Positions 39,962 through 48,909 are shown, counted from the first letter of the stretch. The stretch: 64,000 nt of DNA from SIG299 sp964632165 (GCA_964632165.1 CAZWCZ010000006.1:4286-68285), one strand, 5' to 3'. Notes: generated from the letters alone by a model not told the origin. Numbers and translations: made by a program.

Positions 39962-41437
39962 TTATAACAGTCCTGCTGCGATCTTTTCAAAATAAGAAAC
40001 CAACGGAGCAGAGAACATGCCAAGAACCACAATAACAATGCACAAAACGATCATTGGAACTTTCATATAGCCTCCGGCAGGGTCTTCTACCTGACGGATC
40101 TGTTCCATATCAAATCCAGGCCCCGGAAAATATGCCTTGATCACTACGGAAAACAGATACATTGCCGTAAGCACTGCTGAAATCAGAAGAACCGCAATCC
40201 CGGCATAAGCAAGTGCCTGTCCGGCATCTGCCGCTGCTGTGATCAGATTCCATTTACTGATGAACCCTGCCGTCATCGGTACCCCTACCAACGCTGCAGA
40301 CGCCAGAGTAAAACATCCGAACACAACCGGCATTTTCCGGCCAAATCCAAATAAATCATTGACATAATTTTTCCCGGTCTTATATAACACAGCTCCTGCT
40401 GCATAAAATAAAGTGATCTTAATAAGTCCGTGAAATACCATATGTGACAAGGCTCCCGTCATTCCTTCCGGAGTCATCAAAGAAGCCCCGAAGATCATAT
40501 AAGACAGATTACTGATCGTTGAATAAGCGAGTCTTCTTTTAAAATGCTGTTCCTTTAATGCCATCCCTGAGCCGAATAAGATCGTTATCAGTGCAGCTGT
40601 CATCATCACATACTGTACCCATGTTCCCCGTAAAAACTCTGTTCCGAAAGAATAATAAGTTACTCTCAAAATTGCAAAGGCACCGGAATTTACAACTGCA
40701 ACTGCATGAAGAAGTGCGGTTACCGGAGTCGGTGCTACGGATGCTGTCGGAAGCCATCCGTGGAACGGAAAAATTGCTGCCTTTACACCAAAGCCAAAAA
40801 CCATCATCAAGAAAGCAACATATAAAACGCTCTGTTGCTGCGCACTCAATTCCGTCAGAAATCCACCAAACTTAAATTTATGTACACCGCTGTACACCGT
40901 CAATACCATCATCCCCATAAAAGCAAAGCCTGCGCCGCCGATGGAATACAGCACATATTTTCTTCCTGCAAACAAACTTTTCTCTTTCATCCCATGCATA
41001 ACGATCGGTAATGTGACCAACGTCAGAAATTCATAAAAGAAATACATGGACACCAGGTTCGATGCAAACGAAACACCCACCGTTACCCCGTATGTCATCA
41101 GATAGAACGTAAAAAAGCTGTTTTCTTTTCCTTCATGCCGCATATATTGCACTGCATAAGAGCACGCAAGCGGCCATAAAAAAGCAATCAGTCCGGCAAA
41201 CACCCGCCCCATGCCGTCCAAACCGATCTGGATCGGCATGGTTTCCGTAATTTTGAATATCGTGTATGTCTCTGTTTCGCCGACAAGGAAAAACAGGAGA
41301 ACTATCAGCAGCGAATTTATTGTTGCTGTTGTGATTACATAAACAGTCCGTGCCGTACGATTTTTCATCTTAAACAGGAAAAGCAGAGCGCCTGCAAAGA
41401 TTGGAAACAGGATTGGTAATAACAGTAATTTGCTCAT
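39962..41437 (-). CDS. MrpD/NuoM-like antiporter subunit (second copy)
   Basis: A 491-residue polytopic protein with the antiporter signatures MYFFYEFLTLVTLPIVMHG (helix-5 Glu), FPFHGWLPTASVAPTPVTAL and RRLAYSTISNLSYMIFG. The sequence AAIFPFHGWLP keeps the His, while the Lys found in the 37950 protein is replaced by the local context of this branch. It is closely related to the next gene (41450-42955), with many identical blocks, suggesting duplication within the operon. AGGAGGAAAAGAG precedes the ATG. Confidence 0.88.
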   Translation of the reverse strand: MSKLLLLPILFPIFAGALLFLFKMKNRTARTVYVITTATINSLLIVLLFFLVGETETYTIFKITETMPIQIGLDGMGRVFAGLIAFLWPLACSYAVQYMRHEGKENSFFTFYLMTYGVTVGVSFASNLVSMYFFYEFLTLVTLPIVMHGMKEKSLFAGRKYVLYSIGGAGFAFMGMMVLTVYSGVHKFKFGGFLTELSAQQQSVLYVAFLMMVFGFGVKAAIFPFHGWLPTASVAPTPVTALLHAVAVVNSGAFAILRVTYYSFGTEFLRGTWVQYVMMTAALITILFGSGMALKEQHFKRRLAYSTISNLSYMIFGASLMTPEGMTGALSHMVFHGLIKITLFYAAGAVLYKTGKNYVNDLFGFGRKMPVVFGCFTLASAALVGVPMTAGFISKWNLITAAADAGQALAYAGIAVLLISAVLTAMYLFSVVIKAYFPGPGFDMEQIRQVEDPAGGYMKVPMIVLCIVIVVLGMFSAPLVSYFEKIAAGLL

Positions 41438-41449
41438 CTCTTTTCCTCC

Positions 41450-42955
41450 TTAAAATAATACTTTCTGTACCGCATCCGCCATATGAGTGATCCCCTGCGG
41501 AAACAGACCGATAACAAGAACCAATACTGAAAAAATAAGCATTGGAAAAAGCATCTGAAGATTTGCTTCTTTCCTGTCTTCCGTTTTTTCTTTCTCTTCT
41601 CCCGAAAAAAAAGCATCAACGGTTACTGATATCAAATATCCTGCCGTTAAGAGTGCACTGAGCAGCAAAACGACCGGTCCGAGCCATTCTACAACCATGA
41701 TCCCGCTCTCAAGGGCTCCCTGACAAAGATACCACTTACTGATAAATCCGCAGAACGGAGGAATCCCTACCATTCCAAGAGCAGCTATGGTAAACGTCCA
41801 CATGGTAACCGGCATTTGTCTGCCAAGCCCCTTCCATTCTTCTACCTTCGTTTTTCCTGTTTTATAGATTACAGCACCCGCGTTCAAAAACAGTGTACAT
41901 TTCATAACAGAATGACACACTACATGTAAAAGTGCTCCGGCCAATGCAACAGGATGCATCAGTGAAATTCCAAACAGAACATAAGATACCTGACTGACCG
42001 TCGAATAAGCAAGCCGTTTTTTCATGATCTGCTCTTTATACGCCATCATGGAACCCATAAAAACAGTTGCAAGTGCCAATCCGATAAAGGCATATTGTAC
42101 CCAGGTTCCTTTCAGGTTCTCAATTCCAAACAAATAAAAAACTACACGGATAATTCCAAGAACACCTGTTTTGGTTATCATGCCTGACAGTACCGCTGAA
42201 GCCGGTGCCGGTGCAACCGGATGTGCACTCGGAAGCCATCCGTGCATTGGAAACATACCTGCTTTTGTACCAAATCCAAGGATCATAAAAAATGCTGATA
42301 AAAGCAATACCCCTTTTTGTTCTGCCGGAAGCCCTCCCGCAAAAACCCCGCCCGGTAAAAAGGAAAGAGTTCCTGCCGAAGTATATACGAACGCAAAACC
42401 AAATACAGCAAATGATGCCCCGGCAATAGAATAAAATAGATATTTTTTTGCCGCAAATACGGCTTCTTTTGTCATGGTATGTAATACGAACGGTACGGAA
42501 AGCAATGTCATGAACTCATAAAACAAGTAAAATGTCACTAAATTTCCTGCCATAAAAATTCCGTTCATAACCCCTGCAACCATAAGATAGCATCCGTAAA
42601 AGCAGGCGCCGGAAAGACTTCTTGTATGAGCTTCCTTATGTTCTGCTTCTTCTTCATGCTTCATATACTCAAAAGAGAAAACACCGACCAAAAGCCATAC
42701 CACTGCCAAAAGTCCGGTAAACAGAATGGACATTTCATCTATCTTCAACGCCACCGGAATATTCTTCGTCAGATACCAAAGCACAACTTCTTTTCCCTTT
42801 AAGCAAAAAGAGGCTGCCGTTAACAAAAGTTCAAGAACCAGAGCAGCCAATACGACCGCATTCCTGCTCTTTCTGTTCTGTTTATTTTTCAAAGCCAGCA
42901 CCGCAGCTCCGCATAACATCGGAAACAGCACCGGCAAAAAAGCAAAATACTTCAT
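41450..42955 (-). CDS. MrpD/NuoM-like antiporter subunit (third copy)
   Basis: A 501-residue membrane protein. It has LFYEFMTLLSVPFVLHTM with the helix-5 Glu, FPMHGWLPSAHPVAPAPASA, KKRLAYSTVSQVSYVLFG and LHVVCHSVMKCTLFLNAG. The parallel blocks in the 39962-41437 protein show that these two are recent paralogues compared with the other antiporter-like subunits here. It lies 12 bases from the neighbour on its downstream side and 27 bases after the 42983-44470 gene. Confidence 0.88.
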   Translation of the reverse strand: MKYFAFLPVLFPMLCGAAVLALKNKQNRKSRNAVVLAALVLELLLTAASFCLKGKEVVLWYLTKNIPVALKIDEMSILFTGLLAVVWLLVGVFSFEYMKHEEEAEHKEAHTRSLSGACFYGCYLMVAGVMNGIFMAGNLVTFYLFYEFMTLLSVPFVLHTMTKEAVFAAKKYLFYSIAGASFAVFGFAFVYTSAGTLSFLPGGVFAGGLPAEQKGVLLLSAFFMILGFGTKAGMFPMHGWLPSAHPVAPAPASAVLSGMITKTGVLGIIRVVFYLFGIENLKGTWVQYAFIGLALATVFMGSMMAYKEQIMKKRLAYSTVSQVSYVLFGISLMHPVALAGALLHVVCHSVMKCTLFLNAGAVIYKTGKTKVEEWKGLGRQMPVTMWTFTIAALGMVGIPPFCGFISKWYLCQGALESGIMVVEWLGPVVLLLSALLTAGYLISVTVDAFFSGEEKEKTEDRKEANLQMLFPMLIFSVLVLVIGLFPQGITHMADAVQKVLF

Positions 42956-42982
42956 CTCTTTTGCATCCTTTCTGCCCTTTTC

Positions 42983-44470
42983 TTATACAAACATGTTCAG
43001 TCCCGTTTGTATCCCCTCGATCACAATATCCGAGAAAATACCAAGGAACAGGTTCAGGCAAATAAACGCTCCCATCACTGCCACATACAGCCAGGCAGGT
43101 TTCTTTGCTTCTTCTCTCTGTCCTGTCGGTGTATAAATGCAGATGATCGCCTTAAAGAAATACCAGGCATTCAGCATCGTACTTGTTGCCAATACAAGCA
43201 ACGTAATGACCATCTTCCCCATACTGTTGTCTACTGCTGCCGTTGCAAATAAGATTTTGGCAATAAATCCGCCAAACATAGGAATTCCGATCATGGCAAT
43301 GGCGCCGGCCGTAAACGATACCCCTGCTACTTTATTTCGATAACCTGAACCGGTCAGTCTGCTCCACGCAGTCTTTTCTCCGGATGCCTCTACCAGGCCT
43401 CCGACAGAGATAAACAACATTGACTTTACCGCGCCGTGCATGAACATGTGGAATAAAGAAGCTACCACACCTGCGATATTTCCCAGTCCGAGTCCCATGT
43501 AAATATATCCAAACTGCGCAATGGAAGAATATGCGATCATCTTCTTGGCATCCTTCTGCAAAATGGCGTTTACAGACCCCATGATCATTCCGATGACACC
43601 AAACGCAAATAAAATATTCGTAATCTTATACTGCAGAACAACTTCCCATCCGATGACGCGGAAGAAAATCTTGATCAGAAGAAAGATATAGGCTTTTGTT
43701 ACCAGACCAGATAAAACTGCACTTGAGGTCGGTGTGGAATAGCCATGTGCATCCGGAAGCCACGAATGAAACGGATATAATGCACTCTTGATCGCAAGAC
43801 CTACACTGATCAATGCAATGATGACTGTCAGCGGTGCCTGGTACTGCCCGCTCTCCACAAGCACATCGATCGACTCTTTGATATCACACATCAAAAGATG
43901 TCCGGTCAGATCATAAAGCAAAGTGATCCCAATCAGAAAAAGTCCGGACCCCAGCTGGCTCATGATCATATATTTTGCCGAAGCAAGCATTGAGCGTCCG
44001 TTTCCCTTCATCATGATCATACCACATCCTGCAATCGTATTGATCTCAACAAAAACATACGCCGTAAAAATGTCATTGGTATAAACCAGAGCAAGTAAAG
44101 AACTCATCAAAAGAGCAGCAAGCGAATAGTACAGGTTCTGCTTCCCTTTCGGCAGATCATGCTCTATGTATTCTTTTCCGGCTACTACGGAAAATAACAT
44201 AACAATAGAAAAGAACAGTGCCATCATGCCTTCTAATACTCCGGCACGGACTTCATTCCCCCAAGGCGCAGAAAAATGTCCCATCATATAAGTAAAGCTG
44301 TCTCCTGTCGCTGCGGTATAATATAATACCCCCGCTGACATCAATGTTACTGCTGCAAACAATATCCAGGATAAGATCCTTGCGGCATTTCTGTTTAATA
44401 CCGAACAGATCACTCCGATAAACAGGCAGGACACAATACTGAATAAAGGAAAATTCCATATAAAATCCAT
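42983..44470 (-). CDS. mrpD: MrpD/MbhH-like antiporter subunit
   Basis: A 495-residue membrane protein of the NuoN/MrpD type. Signatures include FVEINTIAGCGMIMMKGNG (helix-5 Glu), LYPFHSWLPDAHGYSTPTSSA, LVTKAYIFLLIKIFFR and KKMIAYSSIAQFGYIYMG. It directly follows the MrpC gene with no gap, the position held by mrpD in mrp operons and by mbhH in archaeal hydrogenase operons. I therefore take it as the ancestral MrpD of this operon, and the three genes after it as additions. Confidence 0.88.
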   Translation of the reverse strand: MDFIWNFPLFSIVSCLFIGVICSVLNRNAARILSWILFAAVTLMSAGVLYYTAATGDSFTYMMGHFSAPWGNEVRAGVLEGMMALFFSIVMLFSVVAGKEYIEHDLPKGKQNLYYSLAALLMSSLLALVYTNDIFTAYVFVEINTIAGCGMIMMKGNGRSMLASAKYMIMSQLGSGLFLIGITLLYDLTGHLLMCDIKESIDVLVESGQYQAPLTVIIALISVGLAIKSALYPFHSWLPDAHGYSTPTSSAVLSGLVTKAYIFLLIKIFFRVIGWEVVLQYKITNILFAFGVIGMIMGSVNAILQKDAKKMIAYSSIAQFGYIYMGLGLGNIAGVVASLFHMFMHGAVKSMLFISVGGLVEASGEKTAWSRLTGSGYRNKVAGVSFTAGAIAMIGIPMFGGFIAKILFATAAVDNSMGKMVITLLVLATSTMLNAWYFFKAIICIYTPTGQREEAKKPAWLYVAVMGAFICLNLFLGIFSDIVIEGIQTGLNMFV

Positions 44471-44854
44471 TTATTTTCCCTCCTTCTGTACCGCTTTTGC
44501 TATTTCATCAATATCAAGCGTATGGTATCTGCGGTAAAGCCGTATTGTAAGTGCCAGCAGGACGGAGGTTACACTGACGGAAACTACGATCCCTGTCAGC
44601 ACCAGACCGCTTGGAACCGGGTTAATGTATGCCTCCACGCTAGCCACTCCATCAATAACGATCGGTGCCTTTCTTCCTTCAATAAAACCTTTTGCCGCAA
44701 GAAACAGATACACCGATGTATCCATGATATTCAATCCCATGATCTTCTTGATCAGATTCTTTTTAAACAACAGTGTCGTAAATCCGATACCGAACAAAAT
44801 AACTGCGATCGTTTCGTAATAATTTGTCAAAAGTCCGGAAATTATTTCTCCCAT
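44471..44854 (-). CDS. mrpC: Na+/H+ antiporter subunit MrpC (NuoK-like)
   Basis: A 127-residue protein with three membrane helices, the NuoK fold. GIGFTTLLFKKNLIKKIMGL and NIMDTSVYLFLAAKG match MrpC, as does the PVPSGLVLTGIVVSVSVTSV-like third helix (read here as NPVPSGLVLTGIVVSV). The ATG at 44854 has AAGGAGG 8 bases upstream; the frame to 44884 overlaps the previous gene without a site. It abuts the next gene. Confidence 0.9.
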   Translation of the reverse strand: MGEIISGLLTNYYETIAVILFGIGFTTLLFKKNLIKKIMGLNIMDTSVYLFLAAKGFIEGRKAPIVIDGVASVEAYINPVPSGLVLTGIVVSVSVTSVLLALTIRLYRRYHTLDIDEIAKAVQKEGK

Positions 44855-44855
44855 A

Positions 44856-45845
44856 TCATATACCTCCTTTTCGGAACAACGCATACAGACTGTACATGGT
44901 ACAGGCTACTACCATCCCGACACAGATATTCAGCGGAAGGATCAGTCCTGCACTGAAAATCCTGCCCGGAGTTCCCGTGGATATGATGTTGTCCATGTGA
45001 TTAGCTCCGGTAAAAAACGAATAGGTTTTTGATAATGCATAAAATCCAAGTGCTGCTACAGAAATAGAAGAAAATGTTTTTGCAGTAAAAAATCTGCCGG
45101 TTTTCTTAAATCCGAATGCATTCAGATAAAGAATCAGTCCTGCACCGATAATTGCGCCTCCCGAAAAGCCGCCTCCCGGTGAAATATGTCCATTAAACAC
45201 AACATATATGCCAAACAGCATGATGATCGGTACAAGAACCTTTGCTACACATTGTAAAATAGCGTCATTCTTCGGTTCATAAATACGGTCATTTTCTTCT
45301 GCCTGTTCTTTATCCTTCCCGTCCTCTTTCCCATCAAGACGGAGCAGAATGATAACACAACATACCCCCAGGAAAAGCACATGTGATTCTCCCAACGTGT
45401 CGAATGCCCTATAATCCAGAATCATTCCTGCAACAATATTAACTGCACCTGTCTCTTCCATTCCTTTTTCGATATAACGCTCTGCAACTTCATTATTGGT
45501 CGGATTATCGGTTCCGCCAAACGACGGCAGTTTTGCTACGGTCAAAAGCAATAAAGAAATGATCGTAATGCAAATAACGCCTGCTGCCAGATTATAAAGC
45601 CTTCTGAAATATTGGACTCCTTTTGTTTCCGGCCATTCTTCATACTTCGACAGCATTGTATCCGCCTGTTCTTTCCTGCGATTCCATTCTGCCTCTTCAA
45701 AAAATTCATCATGTATTCTCTGCGTAGTCGCTTCTGTTTCTACCTCATATCCGGCTTCTTCCGTCATATCGGATTCATCTCCATTGATAAAATGGACCAG
45801 ACGGCGCCAGAGTGTTCTTTCATAATCTTCTCTAATTCTGCTCAT
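44856..45845 (-). CDS. mrpB: Fused MbhE-like and MrpB (MnhB-domain) antiporter subunit
   Basis: A 329-residue protein in three parts. Residues 1 to about 75 are a charged cytoplasmic segment. About 80-170 form an MbhE-like domain with two helices and the marker DYRAFDTLGES. From about 200 on is the MnhB domain with FGIYVVFNGHISPGGGFSGG and further helices. In many mrp operons MbhE is the C-terminus of MrpA, so here that piece has moved to MrpB. The ATG at 45845 has AAAGGA 8 bases upstream and overlaps the preceding gene by 14 bases. Confidence 0.87.
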   Translation of the reverse strand: MSRIREDYERTLWRRLVHFINGDESDMTEEAGYEVETEATTQRIHDEFFEEAEWNRRKEQADTMLSKYEEWPETKGVQYFRRLYNLAAGVICITIISLLLLTVAKLPSFGGTDNPTNNEVAERYIEKGMEETGAVNIVAGMILDYRAFDTLGESHVLFLGVCCVIILLRLDGKEDGKDKEQAEENDRIYEPKNDAILQCVAKVLVPIIMLFGIYVVFNGHISPGGGFSGGAIIGAGLILYLNAFGFKKTGRFFTAKTFSSISVAALGFYALSKTYSFFTGANHMDNIISTGTPGRIFSAGLILPLNICVGMVVACTMYSLYALFRKGGI

Positions 45846-46098
45846 CGTTTTCGTCCTTTCTGTCATCCATTGCCTGGATCTTTTTCAGGGTAACAAAAAA
45901 CAGGATACTTGTAACACCCGCTCCTACCGCCGCCTCCGTGATCGCAAGATCCGGAGACTCCAACAGCATCCAGATCAATGACATGATGACACTATATGCC
46001 ATAAAAACAACAACAGAAGTCAGCAGATTCTTAGCAAGGCAGACATACAGAGCACAAGTCAGCAAACCGATAAATAAAAGCAATGTGAATACTTCCAT
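45832..46098 (-). CDS. MbhD-like (DUF4040) antiporter subunit
   Basis: An 88-residue membrane protein with three helices and the DUF4040/MbhD signature LLESPDLAITEAAVGAGVTS. In canonical MrpA this domain follows the NuoL-like part; here it is a separate gene, as in archaeal mbh operons. Its start overlaps the mrpG stop by one base and its end overlaps the mrpB start, so translation is coupled. Confidence 0.88.
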   Translation of the reverse strand: MEVFTLLLFIGLLTCALYVCLAKNLLTSVVVFMAYSVIMSLIWMLLESPDLAITEAAVGAGVTSILFFVTLKKIQAMDDRKDENDEQN

Positions 46099-46418
46099 TA
46101 TTCTTCCACCTCACATTCTTTTTCTACTCCGTCTTTATTTGTCGTTACTTCAAGCCGTGCAATCAGATGACTGCTGACAGGGCTTGCCAGCCACAGCATA
46201 CAAATGATCAAAAATAACTTTAATGTTGTAAAGGAAAATCCATAGATAACAGCAATACCAAGAAGACAGATCATCAGAGCCAGTGTATCGCACATTGCCG
46301 CTGCATGCATCCGGTTCAGCACATATCTGAACTTGAAAATGCCAAACGTGGCAATACATGCCGTGCTTACTCCGATCAATAACAGAACCGTAGCAATCAG
46401 ATACTTTAGTACTTCCAT
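46098..46418 (-). CDS. mrpG: Na+/H+ antiporter subunit MrpG
   Basis: A 106-residue protein with three helices. FGIFKFRYVLNRMHAAAMCDTLALM is close to the MnhG/PhaG signature (FP D.Y.RMHA.....LG); the segment RMHAA is the clearest part. The hydrophilic C-terminus ends in acidic residues. It follows mrpF directly and overlaps the DUF4040 gene by one base. Confidence 0.9.
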   Translation of the reverse strand: MEVLKYLIATVLLLIGVSTACIATFGIFKFRYVLNRMHAAAMCDTLALMICLLGIAVIYGFSFTTLKLFLIICMLWLASPVSSHLIARLEVTTNKDGVEKECEVEE

Positions 46419-46730
46419 TTATTTATCCTCCCTGTTCTCTTCGTTCTTCTGATGGTGTTCCACATAAACTCCCATGTATACCTTTGTCAATACAACTACA
46501 GCAAGGAAACTGAGCATGGCATATAAAACAGCAACATCCACCAGATATTCCTCATGCAGTAATACCGATACGATAGTGATCAGAATGATCGTCATTGTAC
46601 CTATCATATTGATGGCAACGATACGGTCGGAAATCCTAGGGCCGAGGATTGCACGTACAAGGCATGCCAGGATGCAGACAGCCAGAACGCACATACATAC
46701 TACCAAAAATCCATAAAATATCTGTTCCAT
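46419..46730 (-). CDS. mrpF: Na+/H+ antiporter subunit MrpF
   Basis: A 103-residue protein with three helices. RAILGPRISDRIVAINMIGT is the MnhF signature with the conserved Asp. The rest is hydrophobic, with a charged C-terminal tail. It overlaps the mrpE stop by one base and abuts mrpG. Confidence 0.92.
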   Translation of the reverse strand: MEQIFYGFLVVCMCVLAVCILACLVRAILGPRISDRIVAINMIGTMTIILITIVSVLLHEEYLVDVAVLYAMLSFLAVVVLTKVYMGVYVEHHQKNEENREDK

Positions 46731-47194
46731 TATTTTTTGCCCTCCATCTTACGTAATTTCTTTACAAATATCGAATTGTCCATTCCTTCTGCCAATTCTT
46801 CATCCAGACAATGTACAACGTATTCATCGTCCGTTAAAGAAACAGTTATCGTTCCCGGTGTCAGTGTAATACAGTTTGCAAGTGCCACTCTTGCAACATC
46901 ACTTTTCAGATCTGTTTTAAAATGCACAATTTTGGGCTGTACTTCATATTTGCTCGTCAAAATAAAATGTATTACCTGTGTATTTGCTTTGACCACTTCC
47001 CAGAGTACGGTAGCTGCATATCCGATCAGATGACCTGCTTTTCTCCATACTTTGATATCTTTTTTTATACTGTAATCCATATAACGGCATACAAACCAAT
47101 ACAACACCGCACTGACCGCAGCTCCAATAAAAAAGATCTCCCATGTGAATTTTCCATTGAAAATGATCCATAAGATCAAAAATACAATATACAT
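46730..47194 (-). CDS. mrpE: Na+/H+ antiporter subunit MrpE
   Basis: A 154-residue protein with two N-terminal helices and a cytoplasmic domain. LANCITLTPGTITVSLTDDE is the clearest MnhE signature. The ATG at 47194 has GGAGG upstream; the open frame to 47278 crosses the promoter and is not used. It is the first gene of the antiporter operon, with the order E-F-G-MbhD-MbhE/B-C-D. Confidence 0.92.
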   Translation of the reverse strand: MYIVFLILWIIFNGKFTWEIFFIGAAVSAVLYWFVCRYMDYSIKKDIKVWRKAGHLIGYAATVLWEVVKANTQVIHFILTSKYEVQPKIVHFKTDLKSDVARVALANCITLTPGTITVSLTDDEYVVHCLDEELAEGMDNSIFVKKLRKMEGKK

Positions 47195-47249
47195 TTTCTT
47201 TTCCTCCGGTATCTTATCTGATTTCTCAGTTTTTTTCCAAACCTCGTCT

Positions 47250-47278
47250 ATTCTACGACTTTTCCAAATAATAATCAA
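47250..47278 (-). promoter_or_regulatory. Sigma-A promoter of the antiporter operon
   Basis: TTGATT-N17-TAGAAT on the minus strand (boxes at 47273-47278 and 47250-47255), about 50 bases before the mrpE start. A-rich repeats lie immediately upstream. Confidence 0.75.
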
Positions 47279-47290
47279 GCCTTTACTTTT

Positions 47291-47316
47291 ATTCTTTCTT
47301 TATTCTTTCTTTATTT
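47291..47316. repeat. 11-bp A/T tandem repeat upstream of the antiporter promoter
   Basis: ATTCTTTCTTT occurs twice in a row (47291-47301, 47302-47312) with a partial third copy. On the minus strand this is an A-rich tract in phase with the helix, just upstream of the -35 box, in the place of an UP element. Confidence 0.7.
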
Positions 47317-47321
47317 CTCCT

Positions 47322-48104
47322 TCAATCTTTGTTCAGATAATTTTTCATGCTCTTTAATGCACTTTTTTCAAGTCGAGACACCTGAGCCTGTGATATATGG
47401 ATTTCTTCTGCCACTTCCATCTGAGTCTTTCCTTGAAAAAAGCGCATTTTGATAATATTTTGTTCCCTCTCTCCTAATTTTCCAAGTGCTTCTTTAATAG
47501 AAATCTCTTCAATCCAGTTTTCTTCTCTGCTCTTCTTATCGCTGATCTGATCCATCAGATACAGAACATCTCCGGAATCGGAATATACCGGCTCATATAG
47601 TGACATTGGTGCCTGGATTGCATCCAGTGCATTCAAAATGTCTTCCCTCGGTATTCCGGATTCCTTAGCAATCTCATCCAGCGTCGGTTCCCTGTCCATG
47701 GCTTTTTGTAATAAATCTCTGGCATATAATGCTTTATATGCAATATCCCGTAGAGATCGACTGACACGGATGGAATTATTGTCTCTCAGATACCTTCTTA
47801 TTTCTCCTATGATCATCGGAACGGCATACGTTGAAAATTTGACTCCCTGTGACAGATCAAAATTGTCGATTGCTTTCATCAGTCCAATGCATCCGATTTG
47901 GAACAGATCGTCCACATTTTCACTGCTGGAAGAAAACCGTTGGATGATACTGAGCACAAGGCGGAGATTTCCCTTGATATACTCTTCCCTTGCCTCTCGG
48001 TTTCCTTCTTTTATCTTTAAGATCAGCTCTTCCTTTTCTGCTGCTTTCAGCAGTGGAAGTTTTGATGTGTTTACTCCGCATATTTCCACTCGATATCCCG
48101 CCAT
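47322..48104 (-). CDS. sigG: Sporulation sigma factor SigG
   Basis: SigG directs late gene expression in the forespore. The 260-residue protein starts with the SigG-type segment YRVEICGVNTSKLPLL. It has region 2 with DDLFQIGCIGLMKAIDNFD and KFSTYAVPMIIGEIRRYLRD, and region 4 ending QMEVAEEIHISQAQVSRLEK. SigF and SigG are similar, but the N-terminus and the position after sigE indicate SigG. The ribosome binding site AGGAGG lies in a region with inverted repeats. It is the last gene of the spoIIGA-sigE-sigG block. Confidence 0.95.
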   Translation of the reverse strand: MAGYRVEICGVNTSKLPLLKAAEKEELILKIKEGNREAREEYIKGNLRLVLSIIQRFSSSSENVDDLFQIGCIGLMKAIDNFDLSQGVKFSTYAVPMIIGEIRRYLRDNNSIRVSRSLRDIAYKALYARDLLQKAMDREPTLDEIAKESGIPREDILNALDAIQAPMSLYEPVYSDSGDVLYLMDQISDKKSREENWIEEISIKEALGKLGEREQNIIKMRFFQGKTQMEVAEEIHISQAQVSRLEKSALKSMKNYLNKD

Positions 48105-48144
48105 GTAAATAACCTCCTGTTACGTTCTACAGTAAATCATTTAC
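48105..48144 (-). promoter_or_regulatory. Inverted repeats around the sigG ribosome binding site
   Basis: On the minus strand GTAAAT (48139-48144) can pair with ATTTAC at 48132-48137 or with the ATTTAC at 48105-48110 just before the ATG. GTAAC and GTTAT also flank the AGGAG. Pairing with the distal copy would enclose the binding site. Confidence 0.45.
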
Positions 48145-48168
48145 ACTTTGCTTTCGAAATATTCTTCA

Positions 48169-48909
48169 TTACCCAAATTTTAGGATTTCCGTCTTTAAGC
48201 GTTTCATTATTTTTTTCTCAAGCCTTGATATGTACGACTGCGAAATTCCAAGAAGATCGGCAACTTCTTTCTGTGTCTTTTCCTTTCCATCCGCAGTATC
48301 CAGACCAAAGCGAAGATTAATGATCGTCTGCTCTCTCTGGTTCAGACTTTTTAATGCCTGCCGGAGAATTTTTCTGTTTGCTTCCTCCTCCATATTTTTA
48401 TAGATTCCGTCTTCTTCCGTCCCCAAAATATCCGACAGAAGCAACTCATTTCCGTCCCAATCTACATTTAACGGTTCATCAATGGAAACTTCCATCCTTG
48501 TTTTATTATTTTTTCTCAGGTACATCAAAATTTCATTTTCGATACAGCGTGATGCATATGTCGCAAGCTTTATGTTTTTCCCCGGATTAAACGTATTTAT
48601 TGCTTTGATCAGGCCGATCGTCCCGATAGAGATCAGATCTTCCACCCCTACTCCGGTATTGTCAAATTTTTTTGCAATATAAACCACAAGCCTCAGATTC
48701 CGTTCTACCAAAGTTGCTCTTGCCAGCTCTCTTTCCTCGCCGCACAGCTTTTCCAATTCTGCTGTTTCTTCCTTGGCATCCAGCGGAGGCGGTAATACTT
48801 CTGCACCTCCGATATAATGGATTTCTCCTTTGCTCCCAAACAACAGATCCCTTAAATTCGTCACCATACGAAACATCAGCTTATCCTGTACCATGATCTT
48901 GATCAACAT
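48169..48909 (-). CDS. sigE: Sporulation sigma factor SigE, pro-form
   Basis: SigE is the early mother-cell sigma factor, made as an inactive precursor. The 246-residue protein has a hydrophobic/basic N-terminal pro-sequence of about 30 residues, then HYIGGAEVLPPPL, the conserved start of the mature protein after SpoIIGA cleavage. Regions 2 and 4 follow, with ISIGTIGLIKAINTFNPGK, KLATYASRCIENEILMYLR and VADLLGISQSYISRLEKK. AGGAG is 6 bases before the ATG. It lies 9 bases after spoIIGA. Confidence 0.97.
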   Translation of the reverse strand: MLIKIMVQDKLMFRMVTNLRDLLFGSKGEIHYIGGAEVLPPPLDAKEETAELEKLCGEERELARATLVERNLRLVVYIAKKFDNTGVGVEDLISIGTIGLIKAINTFNPGKNIKLATYASRCIENEILMYLRKNNKTRMEVSIDEPLNVDWDGNELLLSDILGTEEDGIYKNMEEEANRKILRQALKSLNQREQTIINLRFGLDTADGKEKTQKEVADLLGISQSYISRLEKKIMKRLKTEILKFG

